This document shows, one piece after another, positions 27,152 to 38,782 of a DNA stretch of 64,000 nucleotides (position 1 is its first letter; each line of letters starts with the position of its first letter). The position numbers and the translations under genes were made by a program. The notes beneath the pieces are model-generated. The model saw nothing but the letters and a program-made list of their open reading frames with translations, searched no databases and was not told the origin of the DNA. The stretch lies in contig JAICDB010000002.1 of NCBI GenBank assembly GCA_020063565.1, positions 62,001-126,000 of the forward strand, in the 5' to 3' direction. This DNA is from Clostridiales bacterium (lineage in GTDB: Bacteria > Bacillota > DSM-16504 > Desulfitibacterales > JAICDB01).

Positions 27152-28879
27152 ATGTATAAAGGGATTGTAGTATCGAAAGGAATAGCTATTGGCCGGATAT
27201 ATAAATATGCAAATGAAAAATTGGCTATTACTACCCGTTCTATTCCTGCTGAAAAGGTTGAGGAAGAAATCAACAGGCTGGAGGAAGCTAAAGAAAAAGC
27301 AAACAAGTTTCTACACGAGATTAAAGGAAAAGCAACGAGGGAATTGAGTTCGGAAGAAGTTCAAATATTTGATGCCCATTTTGCTATGCTTAATGACCCC
27401 ATGTTGAATGATGAAGTGATAAAATTTATTAATGATGAAAAAATAAATGCTGAGGCAGCGGTAAAAAAGGCAATAGAAAATATAATAGCTAAATTTGCAG
27501 CAATGGACAATGAATATTTTAGGGAAAGGGTTAAGGATATTGAGGATGTAGGTGATCACCTGTTGAGAGCTTTAACGGGGAATCTTAATACCTTATTAGA
27601 CATCGGTGATGATTCCATTATTCTGGCTGAAGATCTTACCCCTTCCCAAACAGCCTTACTAGATAAAGATAAGCTGAAGGGCTTTATCCTGACCAGGGGT
27701 GGTAAAACATCCCATACAGCAATTATGGCCAGGAATTTGATGATTCCGGCGATTGTTGGTGTTAAAGGGATTTTAGATGAGGCTCAGCATGGTGCAGATG
27801 TTATTCTTGATGCAATTTCCGGGCAGGTCATCATTAATCCTGATCAGAAAGCGCTGGCTGAATATAGAGCTAAACTGGCCGCATATGAGAAAAAACAGCG
27901 GGAATTATCCAAGTTAAAGGAAAAACCGGCACGAACCTGTGACGGCTTTGGGGTGAAAGTAGCAGCCAATATCAGTATACCCGAGGATACAAATAGGGTT
28001 CTTGAAGTTAATGCAGATGGCATTGGGCTTTTCAGGTCCGAATTTCTCTATATGAATACCGGGCAGCTACCCGATGAAGAGAAACAATTTAAGGCTTATA
28101 AAGAAGTAGTGGAAAAAATGGCCGGTAAACCGGTGATTATCAGGACACTGGATATTGGCGGTGATAAGGAACTGCCTTACATGGACCTTCCTGAAGAGAT
28201 GAACCCCTTTCTCGGCTGGCGGGCAATTCGAATATCGCTGGAGAGAAAAGATATCTTTAAAACCCAGCTCAGGGCTATTTTACGGGCCAGTAATTACGGG
28301 CAAATAAAGCTTATGTTTCCTTTAATTGCATCTCTGGAGGAGTTGGATAAAGCTTTAGAAATATTAGATGAAGTTAAAGAAGAACTAGAGTCTGAGAACA
28401 TTCTCTACGACCGGAAAATGGAAGTTGGGATGATGATCGAAGTGCCTTCAGCAGCTCTTATGGCAGACCGCTTTGCTGATAAAGTTGATTTTTTCAGTAT
28501 AGGTACCAATGATCTGATTCAGTATACGGTGGCTGTTGATCGTACCAATGAAAAGATTTCTGAACTGCATACTCCTTATCACCCAGCGGTACTGCGGCTC
28601 ATTAATTGGGTTGCTGAAGCGGCTCAAAAGGCAGGCATCTGGGTTGGTATCTGCGGTGAAGCAGGTGGCAATTCTCTCTTAACTCCTATTTTTGTCGGAA
28701 TGGGTATTACTGAATTGAGTATGAGCCCCGGTTCAATTTTGGAAGTGAAAAAGAAGGTCAGGGAGCTCAGCAAAAAGGAAGCAGAAAAACACGTGAATAA
28801 AGTCCTTGCCTTGAATACTGCAGCTGAGGTTGAGGAATATCTGAAGGAAGTAAGTAAGACGGCAGAGGAAAATTACTAA
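27152..28879 (+). CDS. ptsI: PTS enzyme I
   Basis: 575 residues. It takes phosphate from phosphoenolpyruvate to His of GGKTSHTAIMARNL (about residue 190) and passes it to HPr. The PEP-binding domain has GIGLFRSEFLYM, DIGGDKELPY and the active Cys region VGICGEAGG. It follows ptsH by 3 bases, so fructose uptake and general PTS proteins are in one operon. Confidence 0.97.
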   Translation: MYKGIVVSKGIAIGRIYKYANEKLAITTRSIPAEKVEEEINRLEEAKEKANKFLHEIKGKATRELSSEEVQIFDAHFAMLNDPMLNDEVIKFINDEKINAEAAVKKAIENIIAKFAAMDNEYFRERVKDIEDVGDHLLRALTGNLNTLLDIGDDSIILAEDLTPSQTALLDKDKLKGFILTRGGKTSHTAIMARNLMIPAIVGVKGILDEAQHGADVILDAISGQVIINPDQKALAEYRAKLAAYEKKQRELSKLKEKPARTCDGFGVKVAANISIPEDTNRVLEVNADGIGLFRSEFLYMNTGQLPDEEKQFKAYKEVVEKMAGKPVIIRTLDIGGDKELPYMDLPEEMNPFLGWRAIRISLERKDIFKTQLRAILRASNYGQIKLMFPLIASLEELDKALEILDEVKEELESENILYDRKMEVGMMIEVPSAALMADRFADKVDFFSIGTNDLIQYTVAVDRTNEKISELHTPYHPAVLRLINWVAEAAQKAGIWVGICGEAGGNSLLTPIFVGMGITELSMSPGSILEVKKKVRELSKKEAEKHVNKVLALNTAAEVEEYLKEVSKTAEENY

Positions 28880-28922
28880 TAGTCTAATTTGGATTATAAA
28901 AAACAGGCAAATTATCATAGAA

Positions 28923-28960
28923 AAGCGCCCTCTAAATCTTTTAAGGTTTACAGGGCGCTT
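28923..28960. terminator. Long hairpin after ptsI
   Basis: AAGCGCCCT pairs with AGGGCGCTT, and inside it TAAATCTT pairs with AAGGTTTA around TT with one C-C mismatch. No T run follows, so termination may be weak or the hairpin may mainly stabilise the mRNA 3' end. Confidence 0.65.
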
Positions 28961-29062
28961 GGTATTTGAGTCATGGTTTTTACGGATCTATAAAATATTA
29001 TGGTTAATTGAATTTAACATTTATAAAATCAGATTAAAAATGAAAAAATAAATAGTAATGTA

Positions 29063-29142
29063 TTGACAATACTTTCATAATAAAATAAAATTTAAGCATA
29101 AACATACATAAATAAACATATAATTGAGCAACATCAAACATA
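29063..29142 (+). promoter_or_regulatory. Promoter and repeated operators of the glycolytic operon
   Basis: TTGACA (29063-29068), 17-base spacer, TAAAAT (29086-29091). Just downstream AAACATA occurs three times, at 29100, 29114 and 29136, with spacings of 14 and 22 bases. These direct repeats are candidate sites of the DeoR protein encoded next. Confidence 0.75.
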
Positions 29143-29162
29143 AATAAGAAGCGGTGAAGCAA

Positions 29163-29933
29163 GTGTTTGCCGAAGAACGCAAGAAAAAGATACTGCAATT
29201 AATTGAAAATGAAAAGAGTGTAAAGGTTGCTGATTTGAGTAAAGTTTTCAATGTTTCTGAGGCAACTATTCGTCGTGATTTGCAGGAGTTGGAAAAAGAA
29301 AACCTTGTAGAAAGAACTCATGGAGGGGCTATTAAACCTCAGAAGGCAAGTTTTGAACTTTCTTTTTTTGAGAAAGAGGATAGGTATTTAACTGAAAAAC
29401 AGGCTATTGCTAGGAAAGCGCTGGAATATATCTCGACAGGAGATACCATTCTACTGGATTCGGGGACTACTACATATCAAATAGCAAAACTCCTGAGGAA
29501 GTCCAGGCTTCAAATCAGCGTGGTAACCAATTCCATAATCATCGGGCAGGAATTAATGAATAATAGGAATATTAACCTCGTGATTACCGGTGGAGAACTT
29601 CGTCATAAAACGCTGGCACTGGTCGGAACCATTGCAGAAGACGCCCTGGCAAAAGTAAATGTTGATAAGGTTTTTTTGGCATGTAACGGAATTCACCCTG
29701 AAATAGGTTTATCAACACATAGTCTGAATGAGGTTCAGGTTAAAAAGGCAATGATAAATTCCGGAGGTAAAATCATTGCCGTGGCGGATTCTTCCAAATT
29801 CGGCAAACCGGCCTTTGCCTCCGTAGTTACTTTTGATGCTGTTGACTATTTGATAACCGATTCCAAATTAGATAAAAAATATGAGTACCAAATAGCAGAA
29901 AAAGGGACTAAAGTAATAAAGGCGGAAATATAG
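29163..29933 (+). CDS. DeoR-family regulator heading the glycolytic operon
   Basis: 256 residues, paralogue of the regulator at 23124. The HTH is VADLSKVFNVSEATIRRDLQELE, followed by THGGAI; the effector domain has DSGTTTYQIA. It starts with GTG at 29163, aligned with the first residues of the paralogue (FAEERK); an in-frame GTG at 29154 would have a poor ribosome site. In Bacillus the equivalent position is taken by CggR, a SorC-type protein. Its likely role is to repress gapA and following genes; the effector would be a sugar phosphate (inference). Confidence 0.9.
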   Translation: MFAEERKKKILQLIENEKSVKVADLSKVFNVSEATIRRDLQELEKENLVERTHGGAIKPQKASFELSFFEKEDRYLTEKQAIARKALEYISTGDTILLDSGTTTYQIAKLLRKSRLQISVVTNSIIIGQELMNNRNINLVITGGELRHKTLALVGTIAEDALAKVNVDKVFLACNGIHPEIGLSTHSLNEVQVKKAMINSGGKIIAVADSSKFGKPAFASVVTFDAVDYLITDSKLDKKYEYQIAEKGTKVIKAEI

Positions 29934-29987
29934 TTTTCTTTTTGCTTATTTTTTGTGAGTAAAATTTTAAATAAATAAGAAAACTAT
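29930..29987. terminator. Inverted repeat between regulator and gapA
   Basis: ATAGTTTTCTT (29930-29940) and AAGAAAACTAT (29977-29987) are perfect 11-base arms around a 36-base loop, followed by TTTT. It covers the stop codon of the regulator. It could be an attenuator or a processing site that lowers regulator expression relative to gapA, as known for cggR-gapA. Confidence 0.5.
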
Positions 29988-30007
29988 TTTTAAAGGAGGA
30001 AGAATAA

Positions 30008-31018
<1,011 letters not shown>

Positions 31019-31039
31019 AATTAATCAATTTAATACTTC

Positions 31040-31073
31040 GGGGATTAAAGCATATTGAGATGCTTTAATCCCC
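31040..31073. terminator. Perfect 14-bp hairpin between gapA and pgk
   Basis: GGGGATTAAAGCAT pairs with ATGCTTTAATCCCC around ATTGAG and is followed by TTTATT. It could end most gapA transcripts, with partial read-through to pgk. Confidence 0.8.
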
Positions 31074-31147
31074 TTTATTCCGATCAGTAAGTTAAGTACT
31101 CGAATATCCTTTTACAGTTGATAAGTAGAAAAAAGGTGGTGGCGCAA

Positions 31148-32338
31148 ATGAAAAAAATGACTTTAAAAGATATTGATGTTTCCGGTAAAAAAGTCTTAGT
31201 AAGGGTAGATTTTAATGTGCCTTTAAAGGACGGTCAGGTTGCTGATGACACCAGGATAAGGGCTGCCCTTCCTACCATTGAGTATCTTATAAATAACAAT
31301 GCAGCGGTAATTCTTATGTCTCACCTTGGTCGTCCCAAGGGAGAGGTAAAAGAAGACTTAAAAATGGATCCTGTGGCGCAAAGATTAGCTGACCTTTTGG
31401 GTAAGGAAGTTAAAAAGACTGATGATTGTACAGGTTCTGACACTAAAAAGGAAGCTGAAAAGCTACAGCCCGGAGAAATATTGCTCCTTGAAAATACACG
31501 CTTTAACCCGGAGGAAAAGAAAAATGATCCGGGCTTTGCAAAGGAACTTGCAAGCCTTGCAGAAATATTTGTCAATGATGCCTTTGGTGCAGCCCACAGG
31601 GCGCATGCTTCCACTGTCGGTGTAGCTGATTACCTGCCTGCAGTAGCAGGATTTTTAATGGAAAAGGAAATAGATGTCTTGTCTAAAGCCCTCACTGCAC
31701 CTGAACATCCTTTTGTGGCAATTATAGGAGGAGCAAAGATATCCGATAAAATTGGAGTTATAGAAAATCTTATCGATAAGGTAGATACTCTGATTATTGG
31801 TGGAGGAATGGCAAATACGTTCCTGAAGGCTAAAGGGTACGATATGGCCGAATCCCTTGTTGAAGATGACAAGGTGGACCTGGCAAAAGAACTTATGCAG
31901 AAATATGAAGAAAATGGTGTCAATTTACTTCTACCTACAGATTTAGTCGTAGCCCGGGAGATGAAAGAGGGCGCTGCTACCCAAGTTGTAGCTGCGAATG
32001 AGGTGCCCGCAGGTTATAAAGCGCTTGATATAGGGCCTGAAACAGCACAACAATATGTTGAAGCAATTAAAGATGCAAAAACAGTGATTTGGAATGGCCC
32101 CATGGGGGTATTTGAAATAAAAGAATTTGCTGAAGGAACCATGAAGGTTGCTAATGCAATGGCAAATTGCCGGGGTAAGACCATAATCGGAGGAGGGGAC
32201 TCTGTTGCTGCTGTTGAAAAAGCAGGAGTAACCAGAGATATCTTCCATATCTCAACTGGCGGAGGCGCATCCTTAGAATTCCTTGAAGGTAAGGAACTTC
32301 CCGGTGTTGTTGCATTAAAAGATAAAAGCGAAACTTAA
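31148..32338 (+). CDS. pgk: Phosphoglycerate kinase
   Basis: 396 residues. N-terminal RVDFNVPL and [11 protein letters not shown]-type motif ([12 protein letters not shown]) bind 3-phosphoglycerate; the nucleotide-binding part has [11 protein letters not shown] and [11 protein letters not shown]. The ATG at 31148 follows AAAGGTGG. The last codons, including the stop, come from the R1 repeat: the chain normally ends near ALKDK, and here SET and TAA are read from GCGAAACTTAA. Confidence 0.96.
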   Translation: MKKMTLKDIDVSGKKVLVRVDFNVPLKDGQVADDTRIRAALPTIEYLINNNAAVILMSHLGRPKGEVKEDLKMDPVAQRLADLLGKEVKKTDDCTGSDTKKEAEKLQPGEILLLENTRFNPEEKKNDPGFAKELASLAEIFVNDAFGAAHRAHASTVGVADYLPAVAGFLMEKEIDVLSKALTAPEHPFVAIIGGAKISDKIGVIENLIDKVDTLIIGGGMANTFLKAKGYDMAESLVEDDKVDLAKELMQKYEENGVNLLLPTDLVVAREMKEGAATQVVAANEVPAGYKALDIGPETAQQYVEAIKDAKTVIWNGPMGVFEIKEFAEGTMKVANAMANCRGKTIIGGGDSVAAVEKAGVTRDIFHISTGGGASLEFLEGKELPGVVALKDKSET

Positions 32339-32437
32339 TTCAGAGCGAGTTTTTTCTCGCACTCTGAATTTTAGTGAGACTTAATCCAGTTACTGCTTAA
32401 AGATGGAGTCATCAGTTAAAACTGGACAAATAAGGGG
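32328..32437 (+). repeat. R1 repeat, copy B, at the pgk stop
   Basis: Begins GCGAAACTTAATTCAG, with the pgk stop inside the first bases. A hairpin AATTCAGAG-CGAG with CTCG-CA-CTCTGAATT (32337-32370) follows, then GTGAGACTTAATCCAG, and it ends AACTGGACAAATAAGGGGG next to the tpiA ribosome site. The start matches copies A and C; the end matches copy A. Confidence 0.75.
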
Positions 32438-32446
32438 GCGGATTTT

Positions 32447-33196
32447 GTGAGGAAACCTATTATAGCCGGAAACTGGAAAATGAACAAGATGAATTCTGAA
32501 GCGGTTCAATTTATAAAGGAATTAAAACCTCTTCTTCCTGAGGATGACAGTGTGGAAAAAGTGATATGCCCTCCATTTACTGCTCTTGCTCCGGTAATTG
32601 AAGAATGCAGGGGAACAGATATTAAAGTAGGAGCACAAAATGTCCACTGGGAAGAATCAGGGGCCTTTACAGGTGAAGTTTCTCCTCAAATGCTGAAGGA
32701 TATGGGTGTAACATATTGTATCATCGGGCACTCTGAAAGAAGGGCTATGTTTGGAGATACGGATGAAACAGTTAATAAAAAGGCAAAGGCGCTGCTTGCA
32801 GCCGGTTTAATACCGATAATTTGCGTAGGGGAATCACTGGAGCAAAAGGAAGCAGGTAACACATTTAAGGTTTGTGAGTCCCAGGTGCAAAAAGCTCTGG
32901 AGGGAATAGAGCCAAGAGATGCCGGGAATATCGTCATAGCATACGAACCGATCTGGGCAATTGGAACAGGTAAAACAGCATCCAGTGAAGATGCCCAGGA
33001 AGTGATAGCTCATATTCGAAAAACACTGGCAAGAGTTTTAAATGAGGAAGTAGCCGGTAAAATACGCATCCAGTATGGAGGAAGCGTAAAACCTGAAAAT
33101 ATTGCCTCCTTTATGGAAAAAGAAGATATAGACGGAGCCTTAGTAGGCGGTGCTAGCTTAAAATCCCAATCATTTAGCGAAATAATTAAGTACTAA
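32447..33196 (+). CDS. tpiA: Triosephosphate isomerase
   Basis: 249 residues. Family motifs: AGNWKMNK at the start, the electrophilic His in IIGHSERR, the catalytic Glu in [11 protein letters not shown], and phosphate-binding GGSVKPEN. The GTG start follows GGGGGCGG, inside the last bases of the R1 repeat. It converts dihydroxyacetone phosphate and glyceraldehyde-3-phosphate. Confidence 0.97.
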   Translation: MRKPIIAGNWKMNKMNSEAVQFIKELKPLLPEDDSVEKVICPPFTALAPVIEECRGTDIKVGAQNVHWEESGAFTGEVSPQMLKDMGVTYCIIGHSERRAMFGDTDETVNKKAKALLAAGLIPIICVGESLEQKEAGNTFKVCESQVQKALEGIEPRDAGNIVIAYEPIWAIGTGKTASSEDAQEVIAHIRKTLARVLNEEVAGKIRIQYGGSVKPENIASFMEKEDIDGALVGGASLKSQSFSEIIKY

Positions 33197-33228
33197 TATT
33201 CGGCTTCAGAGAAAGAGTAGGTGGAAAT

Positions 33229-34764
33229 ATGACAGCAAAAAAACCGCTAGCATTAATAATTGTAGATGGTTGGGGTCTCAGTGAAAATGAAGAAGGAAAC
33301 GCTGCTAAAGTTGCAGATACCCCCAATCTAGATAAGCTCATAGAAGAATATCCACATACGGAATTAGATGCTTCCGGTGAGGAGGTAGGCCTGCCTGAAG
33401 GGCAAATGGGCAACTCGGAAGTAGGCCACCTCAATATTGGGGCCGGAAGGATTGTCTATCAGGATTTTACACGCATCAGTAAAGCAATTAAAGACGGAGA
33501 TTTTTTTAAAAATCAAGTGTTGAAAGCAGCTCTGGAAAACGCCCTTAAAAATGACAAAGCGCTCCATTTAATGGGTCTTTTATCTGATGGAGGGGTCCAC
33601 AGTCATATCAATCATCTCTATGCGCTTTTGGAAATGGCTAAAAAACATGGCTTAGATAAAGTATATGTTCATGCAATTCTCGATGGTCGGGATGTGCCTC
33701 CCAGAAGCGCCCTCCAATATATTGATGCTCTGGAGGATAAATTTAAGGAACTAGGCATTGGAAAAATTGCCACTGTTTCAGGTCGCTACTACACTATGGA
33801 CCGTGATAAAAGATGGGAACGTATTGAGAAATCCTACCGGGCCATGGTACTTGGAGAGGGAGAAGAGGCGTCTTCAGCAAAAGAAGCAGTAGAACAATCA
33901 TATGGCAAGGATACAAGCGACGAATTTGTACTTCCTACAGTAATTAAAAATGAGGGAAATCCTTTAGCTGCTGTACAGCCTAGTGACAGTGTTATATTCT
34001 ATAACTTCCGGGCTGACAGGGCGCGCCAAATCACTCGTGCCTTTGTAGATGAAGATTTTGACGGTTTCGATCGGCCGGGTGGTAGACTGGGTGTTTATTA
34101 TGTTTGTATGACTGAATATGATGCAACCATAAAAGCACCCGTTGCATTCCCGCCCCTAAATCTCAAAAATACTCTGGGAGAGGTTTTGGCTCACAATGGA
34201 ATCAAACAGTTGAGAATAGCCGAAACTGAAAAATACGCCCATGTAACATTTTTCTTTAACGGCGGCGTAGAGGAAGAAAACCCCGGTGAAGACAGGATAC
34301 TGATACCTTCTCCTAAGGTAGCCACATATGATATGCAGCCTGAAATGAGCGCTAATGAGGTAACAGATAGGGTAATTGCAGAAATAGAATCCGGAAAATA
34401 TGATGTAATTATCTTGAACTATGCTAATCCTGATATGGTAGGGCATACAGGTGACATGAACGCAGCAGTTAAAGCCATGGAAGCTCTGGATAGTTGTATT
34501 GGAAAAGTAATAGATAGTATTAAAGAAGCGGGTGGAGTAGCAATAATAACATCAGACCATGGCAACTGTGAAAAAATGCGGGATGAATCAGGTAAACCGC
34601 ATACCGCCCACACTTCCGATAAGGTTCCTCTTATACTGGTAGGACTTGGAGATGTAAAACTTCGTGAAAATGGGGCATTACGGGATATAGCTCCTACAAT
34701 GCTGAAGATTTTAAATTTGCAAAAACCACAGGAAATGACAGGACAATCACTCATAAAAAACTAA
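33229..34764 (+). CDS. gpmI: Cofactor-independent phosphoglycerate mutase
   Basis: 511-residue manganese enzyme of the alkaline phosphatase superfamily, interconverting 3- and 2-phosphoglycerate. The catalytic serine is in [15 protein letters not shown] (about residue 63); metal-ligand motifs [12 protein letters not shown] and [10 protein letters not shown] are in place. It follows tpiA by 32 bases. Confidence 0.97.
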   Translation: MTAKKPLALIIVDGWGLSENEEGNAAKVADTPNLDKLIEEYPHTELDASGEEVGLPEGQMGNSEVGHLNIGAGRIVYQDFTRISKAIKDGDFFKNQVLKAALENALKNDKALHLMGLLSDGGVHSHINHLYALLEMAKKHGLDKVYVHAILDGRDVPPRSALQYIDALEDKFKELGIGKIATVSGRYYTMDRDKRWERIEKSYRAMVLGEGEEASSAKEAVEQSYGKDTSDEFVLPTVIKNEGNPLAAVQPSDSVIFYNFRADRARQITRAFVDEDFDGFDRPGGRLGVYYVCMTEYDATIKAPVAFPPLNLKNTLGEVLAHNGIKQLRIAETEKYAHVTFFFNGGVEEENPGEDRILIPSPKVATYDMQPEMSANEVTDRVIAEIESGKYDVIILNYANPDMVGHTGDMNAAVKAMEALDSCIGKVIDSIKEAGGVAIITSDHGNCEKMRDESGKPHTAHTSDKVPLILVGLGDVKLRENGALRDIAPTMLKILNLQKPQEMTGQSLIKN

Positions 34765-34779
34765 TTTGAAATTTAGTAG

Positions 34780-36078
<1,299 letters not shown>

Positions 36079-36085
36079 ATTAAAT

Positions 36086-36120
36086 ACAAAAAAGCAAGTC
36101 TAAACGACTTGCTTTTTTGT
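36086..36120 (+). terminator. Terminator of the glycolytic operon
   Basis: AAAAAAGCAAGTC and GACTTGCTTTTTT pair around TAAAC, with a T run. Confidence 0.94.
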
Positions 36121-36239
36121 ACTTTCAGAAAGTATAATTTTTGGGAAGTATATCGATTTTCAATATTTAAACCGAATTTAAAAGCTAAAGTTTGGTAAAA
36201 ATATAGTGAATAAGAAGTAATATTGAAAGTTTAATCTTG

Positions 36240-36268
36240 TTGTAATTTACTATCTTGTATGCTAAAAT
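36240..36268 (+). promoter_or_regulatory. Sigma-A promoter of secG
   Basis: TTGTAA, 17-base spacer, TAAAAT, located 36 bases before the secG start, after the eno terminator. Confidence 0.7.
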
Positions 36269-36304
36269 GAATTTGTTTTAAAAGTGGGGATGGGAGGTGA
36301 GCTG

Positions 36305-36526
36305 ATGAAAGTACTATTAGTAATTTTGCAGGTACTGGTATCACTAGGATTAATTGCTAGTGTTTTACTACAATCAGGAAAAAGTGCAGGTGTTTCGGGT
36401 GCTATTGCAGGTGGTGCCGAAGCATTTTTTGGTAAGAAAAAGGGATTGGATGATTTATTCAGCAAAATCTCCACAATCCTTGCTGGTGCGTTTTTAGTTC
36501 TTACTCTATTACTATCAATTGTTTAG
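36305..36526 (+). CDS. secG: Preprotein translocase subunit SecG
   Basis: 73 residues with two transmembrane helices (about 3-22 and 50-71) and the family loop SGKSAGVSGAIAGGAEAFFGKKKG between. It is the small subunit of SecYEG. The ATG at 36305 follows GGGAGGTGA. An upstream ATG at 36284 is open but has no site. The eno-secG-rnr-smpB order is common in Firmicutes; here hppA, an esterase and an HD gene lie between. Confidence 0.95.
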   Translation: MKVLLVILQVLVSLGLIASVLLQSGKSAGVSGAIAGGAEAFFGKKKGLDDLFSKISTILAGAFLVLTLLLSIV

Positions 36527-36582
36527 TAAATAAAAGTTATTTACAAGCTAAATGATTTGCAGAAAAAAGGAGGTTGATTTTC

Positions 36583-38574
36583 GTGGCTACATTTATAGCT
36601 CCTATTGCTGGTGTTATAGCACTTTTATTTGCCTTTTATCTTGTAAGTAAAGTCAATAAGGTTGATGCAGGAAATAAAACAATGACTGAGATTGCTAACG
36701 CTATTCATGAAGGTGCCATGGCATTTTTAAAAAGGGAATATAGTACTTTGGTAATATTTGTTATTGCGCTGGCTGCAGTGATTGTGATTGCAGGTTCCAT
36801 GACAACAGGTCAGGATAGTATGCAACCTGCGACTGCAATTGCATTTATTGCAGGTGCAATTTGCTCCGTACTGGCAGGTTTCATTGGAATGAACATTGCC
36901 ACCAAGGCTAATGTTAGAACAGCCAATGCTGCTCAGGAAAGTGCCAATAAGGCACTGGGAGTTGCCTTTTCCGGCGGTGCTGTAATGGGTATGTCAGTTG
37001 TTGGCTTGGGACTACTTGGTTTAGGTATTATTAACATAATATTTGACAATCCTCAAGTTGTCAATGGCTTTGCCCTGGGGGCCAGTTCAATTGCCCTTTT
37101 CGGCCGCGTTGGTGGAGGTATCTACACCAAAGCTGCTGATGTTGGTGCGGACTTGGTGGGTAAGGTAGAAGCAGGTATCCCGGAAGACGACCCGAGAAAC
37201 CCGGCAGTTATTGCCGACAATGTTGGTGATAATGTTGGTGACGTTGCGGGCATGGGTGCCGACCTTTTTGAGTCTTATGTAGGTTCAATTATTGCAGCAA
37301 TTGCGTTAGGTGCCGCACTGGGGATTGAGAATGGTACATTACTACCACTCTACATTGCAAGTGCAGGAATTATTGCATCAATAATTGGAACTTTCTTTGT
37401 TCGTACAGGTGAGGGAGCCAATGCACAAAACGCGCTTAATATGGGGACTATGGTTGCTGGAGTTCTCTCTATTGTAGCTACATATTTCCTAACAACAAAC
37501 TTGCTTCCGGAGGATCTCGGAATGGGAGCGTTTATAGCTACTGTAGCTGGACTGTTGTCAGGATTACTAATAGGTAAAATTACAGAATACTATACTTCTG
37601 AAAGATATACTCCGGTAAGGGGTATTGCAGAATCTTCCCAAACCGGTACTGCAACAAATATTATTTCAGGTATCAGTGTTGGTATGATAAGTACTGCACT
37701 TCCCATTATCGTTATTGTTGTCGCAATTCTTATGGCCTATAAATTTGCAGGATTGTATGGAATTGCACTTGCGGCGGTAGGTATGCTTTCCACTACCGGT
37801 ATGACAGTTGCTGTTGACGCTTATGGTCCAATTGCAGATAATGCAGGTGGAATTGCTGAAATGGCAGGTTTAGATCCCAAGGTGCGTAAAATTACAGATG
37901 CACTTGATGCTGTAGGTAATACTACAGCTGCCATCGGAAAGGGATTTGCAATCGGTTCTGCCGCTTTAACTGCTTTGGCACTGTTCTCTGCTTATACTAA
38001 AGCAGCAAATATTGCAAGTATTGATATTACTTCTCCCAAGGTTGTGGCAGGTTTATTCATAGGCGGAATGTTACCATTTCTTTTCTCTGCATTAACAATG
38101 CAGGCAGTGGGACGTGCGGCTTTCAAAATGATTGAAGAAGTACGTCGCCAGTTTAGAGAAATTAAAGGTGTTATGGAAGGAACTACCAAGCCCGATTATG
38201 CTAACTGTGTAAGTATCAGTACTGCGGCTGCTCTAAAAGAAATGATTATTCCAGGTTTACTTGCAGTTGTAGTTCCGCTTGCAGTTGGCTTGCTTCCCGT
38301 TTTAGGAAAAGAAGCACTCGGTGGTATGTTGGCGGGTGCCCTTGTATCCGGTTTCTTGCTTGCTATTATGATGGCAAATGCAGGGGGAGCTTGGGATAAT
38401 GCTAAGAAATATATTGAAACAGGACAATACGGAGGCAAAGGTTCCGAGGCTCATGCTGCTGCAGTTAATGGTGATACAGTAGGTGATCCTTTTAAAGACA
38501 CTTCAGGGCCTTCCATCAACATTTTAATTAAGCTGATGACTATTGTATCTCTGGTATTTGCGCCACTTTTCTAA
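36583..38574 (+). CDS. hppA: Membrane-bound ion-pumping pyrophosphatase
   Basis: 663 residues with about 16 transmembrane helices. The pyrophosphate-binding motif is [21 protein letters not shown] followed by [10 protein letters not shown]; further acidic motifs are near the end. [10 protein letters not shown] carries Ala at the position that is Lys in potassium-independent enzymes, so this one should be potassium-dependent; whether it moves H+ or Na+ cannot be settled. The GTG at 36583 is 9 bases from AGGAGG (36568-36573), whereas TTG 36574 is too close. Confidence 0.96.
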   Translation: MATFIAPIAGVIALLFAFYLVSKVNKVDAGNKTMTEIANAIHEGAMAFLKREYSTLVIFVIALAAVIVIAGSMTTGQDSMQPATAIAFIAGAICSVLAGFIGMNIATKANVRTANAAQESANKALGVAFSGGAVMGMSVVGLGLLGLGIINIIFDNPQVVNGFALGASSIALFGRVGGGIYTKAADVGADLVGKVEAGIPEDDPRNPAVIADNVGDNVGDVAGMGADLFESYVGSIIAAIALGAALGIENGTLLPLYIASAGIIASIIGTFFVRTGEGANAQNALNMGTMVAGVLSIVATYFLTTNLLPEDLGMGAFIATVAGLLSGLLIGKITEYYTSERYTPVRGIAESSQTGTATNIISGISVGMISTALPIIVIVVAILMAYKFAGLYGIALAAVGMLSTTGMTVAVDAYGPIADNAGGIAEMAGLDPKVRKITDALDAVGNTTAAIGKGFAIGSAALTALALFSAYTKAANIASIDITSPKVVAGLFIGGMLPFLFSALTMQAVGRAAFKMIEEVRRQFREIKGVMEGTTKPDYANCVSISTAAALKEMIIPGLLAVVVPLAVGLLPVLGKEALGGMLAGALVSGFLLAIMMANAGGAWDNAKKYIETGQYGGKGSEAHAAAVNGDTVGDPFKDTSGPSINILIKLMTIVSLVFAPLF

Positions 38575-38610
38575 ATTGACATTATATAGTAAAATATGGT
38601 TTAGATGTAG

Positions 38611-38644
38611 TTAAAAGTGTTGGTTTTAAAGCCAACACTTTTAA
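38611..38644. terminator. Hairpin terminator after hppA
   Basis: TTAAAAGTGTTGG and CCAACACTTTTAA form a 13-bp perfect stem with an 8-base loop. It works on both strands. Confidence 0.82.
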
Positions 38645-38654
38645 TTTAGTAATT

Positions 38655-38752
38655 AAAGACATCCGCTTCTTTAAGCGGGGGATAGGTAACAGGATTCAGT
38701 CTCATTACAATTTAGAGTGAGAGTAAAAAACTCCCTCTGAATTAAGTTTCGC
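38655..38752 (-). repeat. R1 repeat, copy C (minus orientation)
   Basis: Read on the minus strand from 38752: GCGAAACTTAATTCAG, then a hairpin AATTCAGAG-GGAGT with ACTCT-CA-CTCTAAATT, then ATGAGACTGAATCCTG. It is homologous to copy B; the inner stem differs in both strands yet still pairs. A further hairpin (CCGCTT/AAGCGG) lies at 38658-38676. Confidence 0.72.
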
Positions 38753-38782
38753 ATTTATTTTGATGATTGGGGATGGAGAAAG

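Noticed and set aside
28923-28960. CRISPR repeat or mobile element end
   Set aside because: Single hairpin, not repeated. No CRISPR array, cas gene, transposase or integrase was seen anywhere in the window.
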